DNA of 64,000 nt. It comes from DASVCN01 sp040905665. GTDB taxonomy: Bacteria > Deinococcota > Deinococci > Deinococcales > Trueperaceae. Under the pieces are notes generated by a model. That model did not search any database. It saw nothing but the letters and a program-made list of their open reading frames with translations, and had not been told where the DNA came from. The position numbers were made by a program, and so were the translations under genes. Location of the stretch: contig JBBDRD010000044.1 in NCBI GenBank assembly GCA_040905665.1, positions 17,071 through 81,070 of the forward strand. The letters run 5' to 3'. Positions 33,576 to 42,613 of the stretch are shown here, piece after piece (position 1 is the stretch's first letter; each line of letters begins with the position of its first letter).

Positions 33576-34898
33576 TTACTCGGCGTAAGCGTCCTGCTGG
33601 ACGCGGTCGAGGTTGCTCAAGATGTTGTCGAGGCCGTCCGGATTCTGGATGAACTCCAGGATCGCTTGCCAGAAGGCGTTGTTCATCGCCTCGGGCATGA
33701 GATCCGAAGCGTCGAAGCGAACTACTTCGGCGCTTGTGAGCAGCTCGGCCGACTGGCGGGCGAGCGGATCGGGATAGAGGTCGAGCGGAACCTGCTGGTT
33801 GGGCGAAATCGCTCCACCGCGCTCCACCCAGATGGCCTGCGCCTCGGCGGAGGTGAGGTAGCGGACCAGCGCCCGAGCCTGCGGGGTGTCGTTAAACATG
33901 CCGAAGAGATCCCCGGCCATCTCGACGCTTTCCGGAGCGCCCTCACTCATCTTGGGGAAGGGGAAAAAGTTGAAGTCTTCGACCGGCTGCAGGCCCGGGA
34001 ACGACTCGACGAAGAAGTCGGTGATGAAGCTCGCCTGGTGGAACATGTAGCAGCCGGGCGGGTCGGTGAAGAGCGGATTGCCACCCTGGCCGAAGTTGGT
34101 CGTGAGCATCGTGGCTGCGCCGCCGTAAACCATGCGCGGGTCGCCCACGATTTCGCCCCAAGACTCCCAGGCGCCGCGGATCTCATCGGAGGTCCAGGTT
34201 AGTTCGCCCTGATACCAGTTGTCGTACGCTTCTGGGCCGGCCTGGCGAAGAACGAAGTCCTCGATCCAGTCGGTACCCGGCCAGCCGCTGGCCGCGCCGC
34301 TTTCAACGGCGACACACCAGGGCCTGGCGCCGCTGTCGGCCTCAATAATCTGCTGCGACAACGTCATGAGCTCGTCCCAGGTCTGAGGCGGTTCGAAGCC
34401 TTCGGTCTCCCAGACGTTGGTGTTGTACCAGATGAGGCCCTTCACCGACGCCTTGATGAAGATGCCGCTGAGGGTGCCGTCTACCGAACCGAGTTCGGCC
34501 CAGGTTTCGGCATACTGATCGCCAAAAGCGTCCATGTCCAAGACTTCGCCCAGGTCCACGAGATCGCCGCTGCGGGCGAACTGCGCCATCTGACCGGGGC
34601 CGGGAAGGCCGGCCAGATCGGGTGGATTACCACCTTCGACACGGGTAAACAGAACAGCGTTCAGGTCGCGAGTGCCGGTGTACTCGACATCGATCCCGGT
34701 CGCTTCCTCAAACGGCCGAACCATCTCGAGGAAGGTCTCCTGTTCGCCACCGCCCCACACTCCCAGCACCGAAACGGAGCCTCCCAGCTCCTCTCCGCCG
34801 GCAGCTTCCAGGGCCGCCTCTTCGGCCGTGCCCAGCTCCCCCTGGGCGACTGCCGCAGTGACGGCGAGTATCAGTACTACAATCCACCATCGCTTCAT
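33576..34898 (-). CDS. Sugar ABC transporter substrate-binding protein
   Basis: 440 residues. Signal peptide MKRWWIVVLILAVTAAVAQG, then a cluster-B (MalE-like) binding fold: SVSVLGVWGGGEQETFLEMV, PFEEATGIDVEYTGTRD, PPDLAGLPGPGQM, LIWYNTNVWE, PQTWDELM. Many aromatic residues suit a saccharide cleft; the sugar is not identifiable, with alpha-glucosides suggested by overall AglE-like style. ATG 34898 follows GAGGTGGAAG; the open frame extends 49 codons upstream through the leader but without family similarity. First gene of the import operon, with a good promoter ~120 bp upstream. Confidence 0.93.
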   Translation of the reverse strand: MKRWWIVVLILAVTAAVAQGELGTAEEAALEAAGGEELGGSVSVLGVWGGGEQETFLEMVRPFEEATGIDVEYTGTRDLNAVLFTRVEGGNPPDLAGLPGPGQMAQFARSGDLVDLGEVLDMDAFGDQYAETWAELGSVDGTLSGIFIKASVKGLIWYNTNVWETEGFEPPQTWDELMTLSQQIIEADSGARPWCVAVESGAASGWPGTDWIEDFVLRQAGPEAYDNWYQGELTWTSDEIRGAWESWGEIVGDPRMVYGGAATMLTTNFGQGGNPLFTDPPGCYMFHQASFITDFFVESFPGLQPVEDFNFFPFPKMSEGAPESVEMAGDLFGMFNDTPQARALVRYLTSAEAQAIWVERGGAISPNQQVPLDLYPDPLARQSAELLTSAEVVRFDASDLMPEAMNNAFWQAILEFIQNPDGLDNILSNLDRVQQDAYAE

Positions 34899-35016
34899 CT
34901 TCCACCTCTTCCCCTGCAAAATGCCACTCTCAAGACGGAAAGAAGAGCCGCCACGTTGAGCGCACGGCGTGCGCCAGGTGATGAAACGACTCCTGCTTCC
35001 GAATTGAAGTGGTCCG

Positions 35017-35045
35017 ACTATAGCAAGCGCGACGTAGACGCGCAA
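35017..35045 (-). promoter_or_regulatory. Promoter of the sugar importer operon
   Basis: On the minus strand TTGCGC (35040-35045), exactly 17 bp, and TATAGT (35017-35022). The leader to the ATG is about 110 nt. No operator palindrome was recognised. Confidence 0.55.
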
Positions 35046-35097
35046 GCGGCGCGACCATGGTGATTTGCGCCGGCCACCCGACTCGGCGAACCGTCCT

Positions 35098-35154
35098 GCT
35101 CAGTCGCCTGTCCCGCTCAGCCAACCATCCTGCTCAGCCAACCATCCGGCTCAA
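35098..35154. repeat. 17-bp tandem repeats at the stop of the DUF4388 gene
   Basis: Three units beginning GCTCAG at 35098, 35115 and 35132 and a partial fourth at 35149 (GCTCAA). Units 2 and 3 (GCTCAGCCAACCATCCT/G) are nearly identical. The DUF4388 stop codon (35134-35136) lies within unit 3. Confidence 0.85.
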
Positions 35155-36189
35155 CAACTGCTGGAAGTCGAGTTCCTGGAACGGCTTGACGAGGATGTGC
35201 GCTCTTGGTCGGCGGGCTCTCGCCAGCACACCGCCGTCGGAACCCTTACCGGTCAGCACCACTACCGGCAGATGGTTCTTGCCGGGAATCCGGCGTACCT
35301 CACGAACGAACTGCCAACCGGCTCCGCCATGATCGTCGACCACGATTGCACGCGGATGGTTCTGGGCCAAAAACTCTATCGCCGCCTGCGCCTCCGTCTC
35401 GACGTGAGCGAAGGCACGGCTGCGGGCGAGAAGCAGCCGCAGGAGCCGACCATGCCCGTTCGACGGTGTCAACAACAGCACCAGCGGAACCTCCACCGGA
35501 AAGGGTGATGGAGCAATCACGCCCAACCGCTCCAGTACGTGCAGCAGCCGGTACGCCTGACGCTCCGGCAGATCGATCTCCGCCGCCACCGACGCCGCAT
35601 GGCGTCGGCCGTCGACGGCAGCAAGCACATCCCAGCCGACCGACGGCATCTCTACCTTGGTTGGATCGCCCACCTGCTGGTAGACCGCCGTAGGCTTGAC
35701 CGCGCCATCTTGGTAATCGGCCAGCCCTTGAGCGACCTGCATGAGAACGCTCATGGCGTCGAAGCCTCGGGCGACCGGCATCTGCAACGCGAGCTCGACC
35801 TCCTCACCAAAGGAGAAGCTCCCCGAGCGCCAGGTGAGCAGCTCACTGAGTACCTCGAACACCTGCCGCTCGAGCCCAGCCCTGAGCCCCTCCTCATCGA
35901 GGTAGCCGGCCTCGACCGCCGCCAACCCCAAGGGCAACGACAAGCGCTCACGTTCCCCTTGGGCTAGCAGCGTGAGCATCTTACAAACACTCACCAGCTC
36001 CATCCGCACGAGGATCTCGGCCAGGTGTACGCCCGGGGAGAGGTGCGCATATTGGATTCGGCCCGCTTTGAAGATGACTCGAGCGTCCCGCCGGCCGCGT
36101 ATCAGGCTGAGGGTCCCGCTCTTATTCGAAGTAGCAACCACCTGGAATACATCGACAAGCGGGAGGTTGCGCAAGCTCCCTTCGATCAT
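35134..36189 (-). CDS. DUF4388 protein with winged helix and degenerate receiver domain
   Basis: 351 residues. Residues 1-140 match DUF4388 (IEGSLRNLPLVDVFQVVATSNKSGTLSL in parts), a domain common in Deinococcota and deltaproteobacterial signalling proteins. Residues about 185-228 look like a winged helix (AASVAAEIDLPERQAYRLLHVLERLG in parts). Residues 233-350 look like a receiver: Asp285/286 (AIVVDD), Thr313 (VVLTGK) and Lys335 (ILVKPF) are present, but the acidic pair of beta-1 is replaced (LVLLLTPSN), so normal phosphorylation is doubtful. ATG 36189 lies 10 bp after ruvB. Function unknown. Confidence 0.8.
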   Translation of the reverse strand: MIEGSLRNLPLVDVFQVVATSNKSGTLSLIRGRRDARVIFKAGRIQYAHLSPGVHLAEILVRMELVSVCKMLTLLAQGERERLSLPLGLAAVEAGYLDEEGLRAGLERQVFEVLSELLTWRSGSFSFGEEVELALQMPVARGFDAMSVLMQVAQGLADYQDGAVKPTAVYQQVGDPTKVEMPSVGWDVLAAVDGRRHAASVAAEIDLPERQAYRLLHVLERLGVIAPSPFPVEVPLVLLLTPSNGHGRLLRLLLARSRAFAHVETEAQAAIEFLAQNHPRAIVVDDHGGAGWQFVREVRRIPGKNHLPVVVLTGKGSDGGVLARARRPRAHILVKPFQELDFQQLLSRMVG

Positions 36190-36199
36190 CGCCGCGGCG

Positions 36200-37186
36200 T
36201 CAGCCGGATCCCAGAGGGAACAGCCCGGCTCTCGAGGGTGTTGGCAACCCCAAATGCTGGTAGGCACGCTCGGTGGCGATTCGCCCACGCGGCGTGCGCT
36301 GAATGAGTCCGCGTTGGATCAGGAACGGTTCGTGAACCTCCTCGAGGGTCGCGCGGTCTTCGCCCACGGAGGTAGCCAGGGTATCGAGCCCCACCGGACC
36401 TCCGGCGAACTTCTCGATCATGCTGGAGAGAATTGCGCGGTCGCGCCGATCGAGGCCGATGACGTCGATTCCCAGCTCGTCGAGAGTCGCTCTCGTACGC
36501 TCGAGGCCCACATGCTCGTCTCCAGCCACCTCGGCATAATCGCGCACCCGCCTTAGCAGGCGTTTCGCGATCCGCATCGTTCCGCGCGCGCGCCGTCCGA
36601 TCTCCAGCGCCGCCTCGTCGCTAAGGGGGAAGCCCAGCAACCGTGCGTCACGCTCGGCGCCCTCCGCCAACTCCTCGTCGCTGTAGTACTCCAGGTGCTC
36701 GAGAATGCCAAAGCGGCTGCGCATCGGTCCGGTAATGAGTCCGGGACGGGTCGTGGCCCCAATCAGGGTGAAACGCGGCAGATCGAGCCTGATGGTGCGC
36801 GCCGCCGGACCCTGGCCCAGGACGATGTCTATCTTGTAGTCCTCCATCGCGGGGTAGAGGTGCTCCTCGGCCACCCGGCCCAAGCGGTGGATCTCATCTA
36901 TGAAGAGCACGTCGCCGTCATCCAAAGCGTTTGTGAGGATCGCCGCCAGGTCACCCGGCTTCTCGATCGCGGGTCCCGAGGTCACCCGAATACCCACACC
37001 CATTTCAAAGGCGATGATGTGCGCCAGCGTCGTCTTGCCCAGTCCCGGAGGGCCGTACAGCAGTACGTGATCGAGCGGCTCTCCGCGGCTGCGAGCGGCT
37101 TCGAGGTAGACGCTCAGCTTGGCCTTGAGCTTCGCCTGGCCGACGTAATCGTCTAGCCTCGTTGGCCTTAGTGCGCCGTCCTCCAC
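36200..37186 (-). CDS. ruvB: Holliday junction branch-migration ATPase RuvB
   Basis: Hexameric motor driving branch migration with RuvA. 328 residues. Typical start LRPTRLDDYVGQ, Walker A LYGPPGLGKTTLA, Walker B VLFIDEIHRL, sensor 1 LIGATTRPGLITGPMRSRFG, sensor 2 GTMRIAKRLLRRVRDYAEV, and the C-terminal winged helix ending RTPRGRIATERAYQHLG. ruvA and ruvC are not adjacent. Confidence 0.97.
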   Translation of the reverse strand: MEDGALRPTRLDDYVGQAKLKAKLSVYLEAARSRGEPLDHVLLYGPPGLGKTTLAHIIAFEMGVGIRVTSGPAIEKPGDLAAILTNALDDGDVLFIDEIHRLGRVAEEHLYPAMEDYKIDIVLGQGPAARTIRLDLPRFTLIGATTRPGLITGPMRSRFGILEHLEYYSDEELAEGAERDARLLGFPLSDEAALEIGRRARGTMRIAKRLLRRVRDYAEVAGDEHVGLERTRATLDELGIDVIGLDRRDRAILSSMIEKFAGGPVGLDTLATSVGEDRATLEEVHEPFLIQRGLIQRTPRGRIATERAYQHLGLPTPSRAGLFPLGSG

Positions 37187-37230
37187 CGCACCAAGCTAAC
37201 ACGCGGCCCTGGACCGCGGGCGTGGAGTTT

Positions 37231-38886
37231 CTAGCCGGTAGGGCGGCGATTCGGAGCTCGATCGGGCATGGAAAGCGCGTCGAGCTGGGCAGTGGCGAGC
37301 GTCCCATCGGACAGCAACTCGCGGCCGGCCACGACCTGGTACGAGCCGTCGAAGGTCAGCCGCACCATTCCCTGGGGCAGCTGATACACCACACCGTCGT
37401 CCTCCACGCGTTCGCGAACGGAGACCTGCGCCATGAGTGGCGCTTTGATCTCCTCGAGGTAACGGCGCTGCTCCTCTTCGGGCAGGAACCGCAGGTGTAG
37501 TCGGTAGAGGCGAGACTTGCTGAGCCCAACGTCGAGCCACCTCCCGCCCAGCCATCGCCCCGCCACCAGGACAGCCTGCACGGTGGTGCCTGCGAAGAGT
37601 GCCCACCATACGCCGTTAACGCCCATGCCCAGGGGGAAGGCAAGGATGTAGGCCAAAGGAACCACGACCAGCCAACGGCCGATGAGCGTGGCAACCAACG
37701 GCGCACGCGTGTCGCCGGCGCCGCGGAGCGCCCCGTTGACGACCATGGCGACGGCCAGGATGGGCTGAGAAAGGGCGTTGATCCGGAGGTATGAGGTTCC
37801 CGCTGCGACCACCGTAGGGTGTGCGCTCGGGTCGAAGAGGCGCACCAGGGGCGTTGCGAACAGCCACAAGATCAAGCCCAACACTCCCATGATCAGGGCG
37901 CCCAGCGCGACCGCCACGTTGCCGCGCTCCCTGGCCTCGTCCACCTGCCAGGCTCCTAGCGATCTGCCAACCAGACTGGTGGCGGCCACACTCACGGCCA
38001 GGCCCGGCATGAACGCCAACGACTCCACCTGAAGGCCGATGGCGAGAGCACTGGCGCCGTAGGTGCCGGCAGCGGTAGAGGTCACGATGCGCAGCACGAG
38101 GATCTGCGAAGCGTTGCGGGCCACCCCCTGGAGGCCGGAAGGGATGCCGATGGAGAGTATCTGTCGGAACATCTCTCGGTCGGGGAGGTAGCTAATACCC
38201 GGCAGGAGCCGCACCGCGTTGCGGCCCGAGTAAAAAAGAGCGATACCGGCGACCGTGGCCAACGCGCGGGAGAGCGCGGTACCTAGCGCCGCACCGCTCA
38301 CCCCCAGGGCCGGAAACGGCCCGGGACCGAACATCAGCAAGTAGCTGAAGAGCACGTTGAGCACGTTCATGCCCGCCGACAGGTAGAGCGGAGTGATCGT
38401 ATCGCCGGCCCCCTGCATTAGCGAATTGATGGTGAAGTTGAGCGTGAGGAAAACAGTTGCGGCGAAGAGGATCTGCAGATAAGCGGTGCCCAGTTCGACC
38501 GCGCGCGGATCTCCACCCGAGTTCAGGAACCGCAGTATCGGCTCGGCGCCCAGGTAACCGATTAGCCCCAGAACCAGCGACAGGAGCACGGCCAGCGACA
38601 GCGATTGCCGTGCCACCCGGCTCAGTTCGACTTCGTCGCCGGCGCCCCTCGCCTGAGCAGCCAGCGCCATGCAGCCGGCGGTCACCGCCATGATCCCCAC
38701 GAGAACGAGCATGCGCACGCTGGTCCCCATGCCCACGGCGGCGATCTCGATGGGACCAAGGCGACCGGCCAGAAAAACGTCGGCGACGTTGACCAAGCTC
38801 TGCAGCATGTTCGCGACTATCACTGGGAGGGCAAGCCGCCACACGTGTCTGAAAACACGCCTGGTCCTGGCGGGAAAGAATGGCAC
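37231..38886 (-). CDS. MATE-family efflux transporter with C-terminal soluble extension
   Basis: Cation-coupled multidrug exporter of the inner membrane. 551 residues versus ~450 usual. Twelve helices in the first ~450 residues with the internal duplication visible in GAGDTITPLYLSAGMN and GAGDTRAPLVATLIG. Residues about 453-551 are hydrophilic (RLYRLHLRFLPEEEQRR, VVYQLPQGMVRLTFDGSYQV) and are not part of standard MATE proteins. GTG 38886 lies six bases after TAGAGT, with no Shine-Dalgarno. ruvB follows on the same strand after 44 bp holding a CGCGG/CCGCG hairpin (37202-37218). Confidence 0.92.
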   Translation of the reverse strand: MPFFPARTRRVFRHVWRLALPVIVANMLQSLVNVADVFLAGRLGPIEIAAVGMGTSVRMLVLVGIMAVTAGCMALAAQARGAGDEVELSRVARQSLSLAVLLSLVLGLIGYLGAEPILRFLNSGGDPRAVELGTAYLQILFAATVFLTLNFTINSLMQGAGDTITPLYLSAGMNVLNVLFSYLLMFGPGPFPALGVSGAALGTALSRALATVAGIALFYSGRNAVRLLPGISYLPDREMFRQILSIGIPSGLQGVARNASQILVLRIVTSTAAGTYGASALAIGLQVESLAFMPGLAVSVAATSLVGRSLGAWQVDEARERGNVAVALGALIMGVLGLILWLFATPLVRLFDPSAHPTVVAAGTSYLRINALSQPILAVAMVVNGALRGAGDTRAPLVATLIGRWLVVVPLAYILAFPLGMGVNGVWWALFAGTTVQAVLVAGRWLGGRWLDVGLSKSRLYRLHLRFLPEEEQRRYLEEIKAPLMAQVSVRERVEDDGVVYQLPQGMVRLTFDGSYQVVAGRELLSDGTLATAQLDALSMPDRAPNRRPTG

Positions 38887-38892
38887 CGAAGC

Positions 38893-38898
38893 ACTCTA
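38893..38898 (-). promoter_or_regulatory. Candidate leaderless -10 box of the MATE gene
   Basis: TAGAGT on the minus strand, six bases before the GTG start at 38886. Confidence 0.4.
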
Positions 38899-38993
38899 CC
38901 CCTGGTACTCGCCGCCGGCTTCTCGCTCGGCCACATGCCCTCTCCGCGCTTTGAGCGGGGCTTATCGGGTAAGCTGCTCCCCCGTGACAGCAC

Positions 38994-39860
38994 GTGAGTG
39001 AGCGAGCCAATACAGCCCGGTTGCTGGTCTCCTGCCCCGATCGCAGGGGGATCGTCGCCGCCGTCTCGCAGTTCCTCTACACCCACGGCGCCAACGTTCT
39101 CGATTCCTCGCAGCACTCCACCGATCCCTCGGGCGGAGCGTTTTTCATGCGGATGGTCTTCCACCTCGACGGTCTCGACGTGGGGCGGGCGCAGCTCGAG
39201 AGGGCATTCGGAGACGTCGTCGCCAAGCCGTTCGAAATGGAGTGGCGGATCTCCTACGCCGACCAGCGCAAGCGCATGGCCGTGCTGGTGAGCCGCTACG
39301 ACCACTGCCTGATGGAGCTCCTCTGGCGGGTTCGCAGCGGCGAGTTCGACGCCCAGATTCCGCTGGTTGTCTCCAATCACGACGACCTGCGCAATATCAC
39401 GGAGTCGTTCGGCGTTCCCTTCCATCACCTGCCAGTGGCCAAGGAAAATCGGCAAAAGCAGGAGCGCGCCGTGCTCGAGCTTCTCGAAGGTAAGGTCGAT
39501 TTGGTCGTGCTGGCCCGCTACATGCAGATCCTCTCGCCCGAGTTCGTGGAGCGCTGGCGCCGGCGGATCATCAATATTCACCACTCCTTCCTGCCGGCCT
39601 TCGTTGGCGCCAATCCGTACCGTCACGCCTACCAAAGGGGCGTGAAGCTTATTGGGGCCACGGCTCACTACGTGACTGACGATCTCGACGAGGGACCGAT
39701 CATCGAGCAGGACGTTCACCGCGTATCACACCGGGAATCGGTCGCCGACCTGGCCAGAGTGGGTCGGGAAATCGAAAGGACCGTTCTGGCCCGGGCGGTG
39801 TCGGCCCACCTCGATGACCGGATACTGGTTCACGGCAACAAGACGGTGGTTTTCCACTGA
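38994..39860 (+). CDS. purU: Formyltetrahydrofolate deformylase PurU
   Basis: Hydrolyses 10-formyl-THF to formate and THF, balancing one-carbon units and feeding formate to PurT. 288 residues. N-terminal ACT domain (LLVSCPDRRGIVAAVSQFLY, about 8-85) and C-terminal formyltransferase fold with INIHHSFLPAF, GVKLIGATAHYV and DEGPIIEQDV (catalytic Asn-His-Asp). GTG 38994 is the only plausible start in frame. Divergent from the MATE gene. Confidence 0.96.
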   Translation: MSERANTARLLVSCPDRRGIVAAVSQFLYTHGANVLDSSQHSTDPSGGAFFMRMVFHLDGLDVGRAQLERAFGDVVAKPFEMEWRISYADQRKRMAVLVSRYDHCLMELLWRVRSGEFDAQIPLVVSNHDDLRNITESFGVPFHHLPVAKENRQKQERAVLELLEGKVDLVVLARYMQILSPEFVERWRRRIINIHHSFLPAFVGANPYRHAYQRGVKLIGATAHYVTDDLDEGPIIEQDVHRVSHRESVADLARVGREIERTVLARAVSAHLDDRILVHGNKTVVFH

Positions 39861-39942
39861 TGCCCCGGACTCGAGAGCGTCCAGCACGCCACGCTATGCT
39901 CTTTCCCGGACTTTTCGACTGATCGAAAGGGGTCTCGCGACC

Positions 39943-40470
39943 ATGGAGTATCACAACGTCCGCATTGGCAAGCTCGAGCGCAAGCTGCAGATCGTCAACG
40001 TGGGAGCCGTTTCAGTGGCGTTGCTGAACCTGCTGGGCGACACCGAACTTACCGAGGAGGCCGCAGCGGAGCTGGCCCCATGTGTACCGGAGGGGGTCGA
40101 AACGCTAGTTACTCCCGAGGTCAAAGCGGTACCTCTTACGCACGCGCTCAGCCGGATCACCGGGATTCCGTATGTAGTTGCCCGAAAAACCGAGAAACCG
40201 TACATGGTAGAGGCCGTGAAGCGGACGGTGCTGTCGATAACGACCGGTAAGCCCCAGGATCTGGTGATCGACGGTTCCGACATACCCCGAATTCGGGGTA
40301 AGCGTGTAGCGATAGTCGACGATGTGGTGAGCACCGGCGGTACCCTCGAAGGTCTGCGTGAGCTGCTAGAGCAGATCGGCGGCGAGGTGGTGACTACGCT
40401 GGTGGTGTTTACCGAAGGCGAAGCGCGCGACGACGTGGTGTCGCTGGGGCATTTGCCGCTGTTCCCTTGA
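39943..40470 (+). CDS. Purine-type phosphoribosyltransferase
   Basis: 175 residues. PRPP loop RVAIVDDVVSTGGTLEG near residue 120 is diagnostic; upstream LVTPEVKAVPLTHALSRITGIPYVVARKT (in parts) resembles adenine/xanthine phosphoribosyltransferases. The base cannot be assigned. ATG 39943 follows AAAGGGG by ten bases; TATGCT at 39895-39900 could be its -10. It lies between purU and dnaG, and purine salvage or regulation is likely. Confidence 0.85.
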   Translation: MEYHNVRIGKLERKLQIVNVGAVSVALLNLLGDTELTEEAAAELAPCVPEGVETLVTPEVKAVPLTHALSRITGIPYVVARKTEKPYMVEAVKRTVLSITTGKPQDLVIDGSDIPRIRGKRVAIVDDVVSTGGTLEGLRELLEQIGGEVVTTLVVFTEGEARDDVVSLGHLPLFP

Positions 40471-40510
40471 GTCGGTCGGGCTGTCGTGGGGTCGGTCGGG
40501 GTGTCACGTC
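40471..40510. repeat. 20-bp direct repeat after the phosphoribosyltransferase stop
   Basis: GTCGGTCGGGCTGTCGTGGG is followed directly by GTCGGTCGGGGTGTCACGTC; the first copy begins at the base after the stop codon. The rest of the 186-bp spacer to dnaG shows nothing I recognise beyond the dnaG ribosome-binding site. Confidence 0.75.
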
Positions 40511-40656
40511 GGCTCCTATGGAACCGACCCCAGCGCATCCGCGGCGACGCAACGACGACGAACCGTGCCCTACCGACAGCCCGTGGTAACTTTGGTGTAG
40601 CAGGCCCGGACGGCCGACACCCAAAGGTTCAGACAGTTTCATGGAGGCGGTTGGTC

Positions 40657-42507
40657 GTGGCGAGTGACGCCAAAGAGCAGATTCGGCAGCGGCTCGATAT
40701 CGCCGATCTCATCGGTGAGGTAGTGGCGCTCAAGCCGGCGGGCCGTGGACAACTGAAGGGCCTCTGCCCCTTTCATAGCGAGAAGACTCCTTCCTTCCAC
40801 GTACACCGCGACCGTGGCTTCTTTTACTGCTTCGGTTGCCAAGCCAAGGGCGACCTCTTCGACTTCGTGATGCAAAGTCAGGGGCTGTCGTTCACCGAGG
40901 TACTGCAGTCTCTCGGCCAGCGAGTCGGTGTCGAGGTTACTCCGCCCACCGCCCGGGATCGCAAGCGAAACGATCTCTACGATGTGAACGACATGGCGCT
41001 CGATTACTTCCGCGTGCGCTTGCAGGACGAGGAGATCGGCGCCACGGCCCGTCACTATTTCGCCGGTCGAGGATTGACCCAGGAGACGGTAGATCAGTTC
41101 GGCCTCGGCTACGCACCCGATGGTTGGGACGGACTCCTCCGCTACGCGCTCGCCAAAGGGCTGCGCGACAGCGACTTGCTCGACGCCGGGTTGCTCTCCG
41201 AGAATGAGAGCGGCCGCCGCTACGACCGCTTCCGCAACCGGGTCATGTTCCCGATCCGTGACGCACTGGGCCGCATCGTCGGTTTCGCCGGTCGCGTTCT
41301 CGACGATTCACTTCCCAAGTACCTCAACACGCCGGAGACCGACGTCTTCCACAAGGGCGAGCTGCTCTATGGGCTCGACCTGGCTCGCAGCGAAATCCGG
41401 GCCAGGAACGAGTGCATTGTCGTCGAGGGGTACATGGACGTCATCGCCCTCTACCAGTCCGGCGTCCGGCATTCGGTGGCGGCCTTGGGCGCCACGCTCA
41501 CCCCCGAGCAGGCCGATCAACTCAGCCGGCTCGATGTGCAGCGCCTCTACCTTGCGTTCGACGCCGACTCCGCCGGCCAGCGCGCGGTGCTGTCGGGGCT
41601 CGAGCAGGCGGTGGGCCGCCAGTTTCTGGTACGCGCAGTGCAGGTCCCGTTTGGCAAGGACCCGGCCGACGCGGTGCTGGGTGGTCATCTACCGGAATTC
41701 CTGGCGGCGCTCGACACGGGCCTTTCCGAGGTGGAATTCCGATTCAGCAGCGTGCTGGAACTGCACGACGCCAACAACGTCCAAGGACAGAAGGCGATCC
41801 TGGCTGAACTGTTGCCGGCCCTCAAGCCGCGCTCCATCTTCGACCCTGTGGCCACCGAGATGCGTCGTCTGGTGATCGACCGGCTAGGTATCGATGGCGC
41901 CGCTCTCGACGCTTGGACCGGTAGCAAGGGTGGGAACAAGCGGCTGGACGAGGTCCAGGTTCGCGGCATGAGGCGCGGGGCCGGAGCGAGTCAGACCGCT
42001 ATCCTCGAGCTCGAGGTGATCGCACTCCTGTTGCTTGAGCCTGGCCGTCTGCGCCCACGCCTGGAGCGAGTCGAGGCCGCGCTGCCCCCGGCAACCGAGT
42101 CGTTGCTGAAGGAGTTCGCCGGCCTGTGCCGGGAGTGTGACTACGATGACCGCCAGGTGCTCCTGCACTACCGTGAGCGCGACGACGGGAGTGTGGTTTG
42201 GTCGCGTCTCTTCGGCGAGTCGGCAGGTGACGGGGACGCCAAGATCGACGTGGACGGCCACATCGAGAAATCGCTCTCGCGCCTGCGCGAGTTCTACCTG
42301 GACGGGGAGAAAGCGAGTCAGCAGACGCGTCTGATGGCGCGCATGGAGGAGATCCGGAGCATTCTGGCGGATGCCAGTTTGCCTGCCGAGCGACTCGAGC
42401 AGCTGTACTCCGAACTCAAGGAGATCGCCGCCAAGCAGGTCGCGCGCGAGGCTGAGCGCCGCTTGCGGGTGCCGGCCGGGTTCATCAGGCGCAAACGCAG
42501 CGGCTAG
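40657..42507 (+). CDS. dnaG: DNA primase DnaG
   Basis: Makes RNA primers at the replication fork. 616 residues. CHC2-type zinc finger (CPFHSEKTPSFHVHRDRGFF and CFGC), RNA polymerase domain with TOPRIM motifs VVEGYMDVIALYQSG and YLAFDADSAGQRAV, then a helical C-terminal helicase-binding region. The open frame extends to 40486 but that part is unlike DnaG; GTG 40657 (VASDAKEQIRQRLDIADLIGE in parts) follows GGAGG by nine bases. Convergent with the phosphoesterase gene; no clear terminator in the 106-bp spacer. Confidence 0.96.
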   Translation: MASDAKEQIRQRLDIADLIGEVVALKPAGRGQLKGLCPFHSEKTPSFHVHRDRGFFYCFGCQAKGDLFDFVMQSQGLSFTEVLQSLGQRVGVEVTPPTARDRKRNDLYDVNDMALDYFRVRLQDEEIGATARHYFAGRGLTQETVDQFGLGYAPDGWDGLLRYALAKGLRDSDLLDAGLLSENESGRRYDRFRNRVMFPIRDALGRIVGFAGRVLDDSLPKYLNTPETDVFHKGELLYGLDLARSEIRARNECIVVEGYMDVIALYQSGVRHSVAALGATLTPEQADQLSRLDVQRLYLAFDADSAGQRAVLSGLEQAVGRQFLVRAVQVPFGKDPADAVLGGHLPEFLAALDTGLSEVEFRFSSVLELHDANNVQGQKAILAELLPALKPRSIFDPVATEMRRLVIDRLGIDGAALDAWTGSKGGNKRLDEVQVRGMRRGAGASQTAILELEVIALLLLEPGRLRPRLERVEAALPPATESLLKEFAGLCRECDYDDRQVLLHYRERDDGSVVWSRLFGESAGDGDAKIDVDGHIEKSLSRLREFYLDGEKASQQTRLMARMEEIRSILADASLPAERLEQLYSELKEIAAKQVAREAERRLRVPAGFIRRKRSG

Positions 42508-42613
42508 AGGCAGGGCGAGTCCGCTTCGAACTCTACCTAACGAGCGGATCGGAAGCATTACTGCGAAATCGGTCGACTTGGGGTCGGAGGAGCAGCCGGA
42601 ACACGTGCAGTTC

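Noticed and set aside
35205..35693. 162-residue Arg/Pro-rich open frame antisense to the DUF4388 gene
   Set aside because: Typical GC-rich shadow with no initiation signals.
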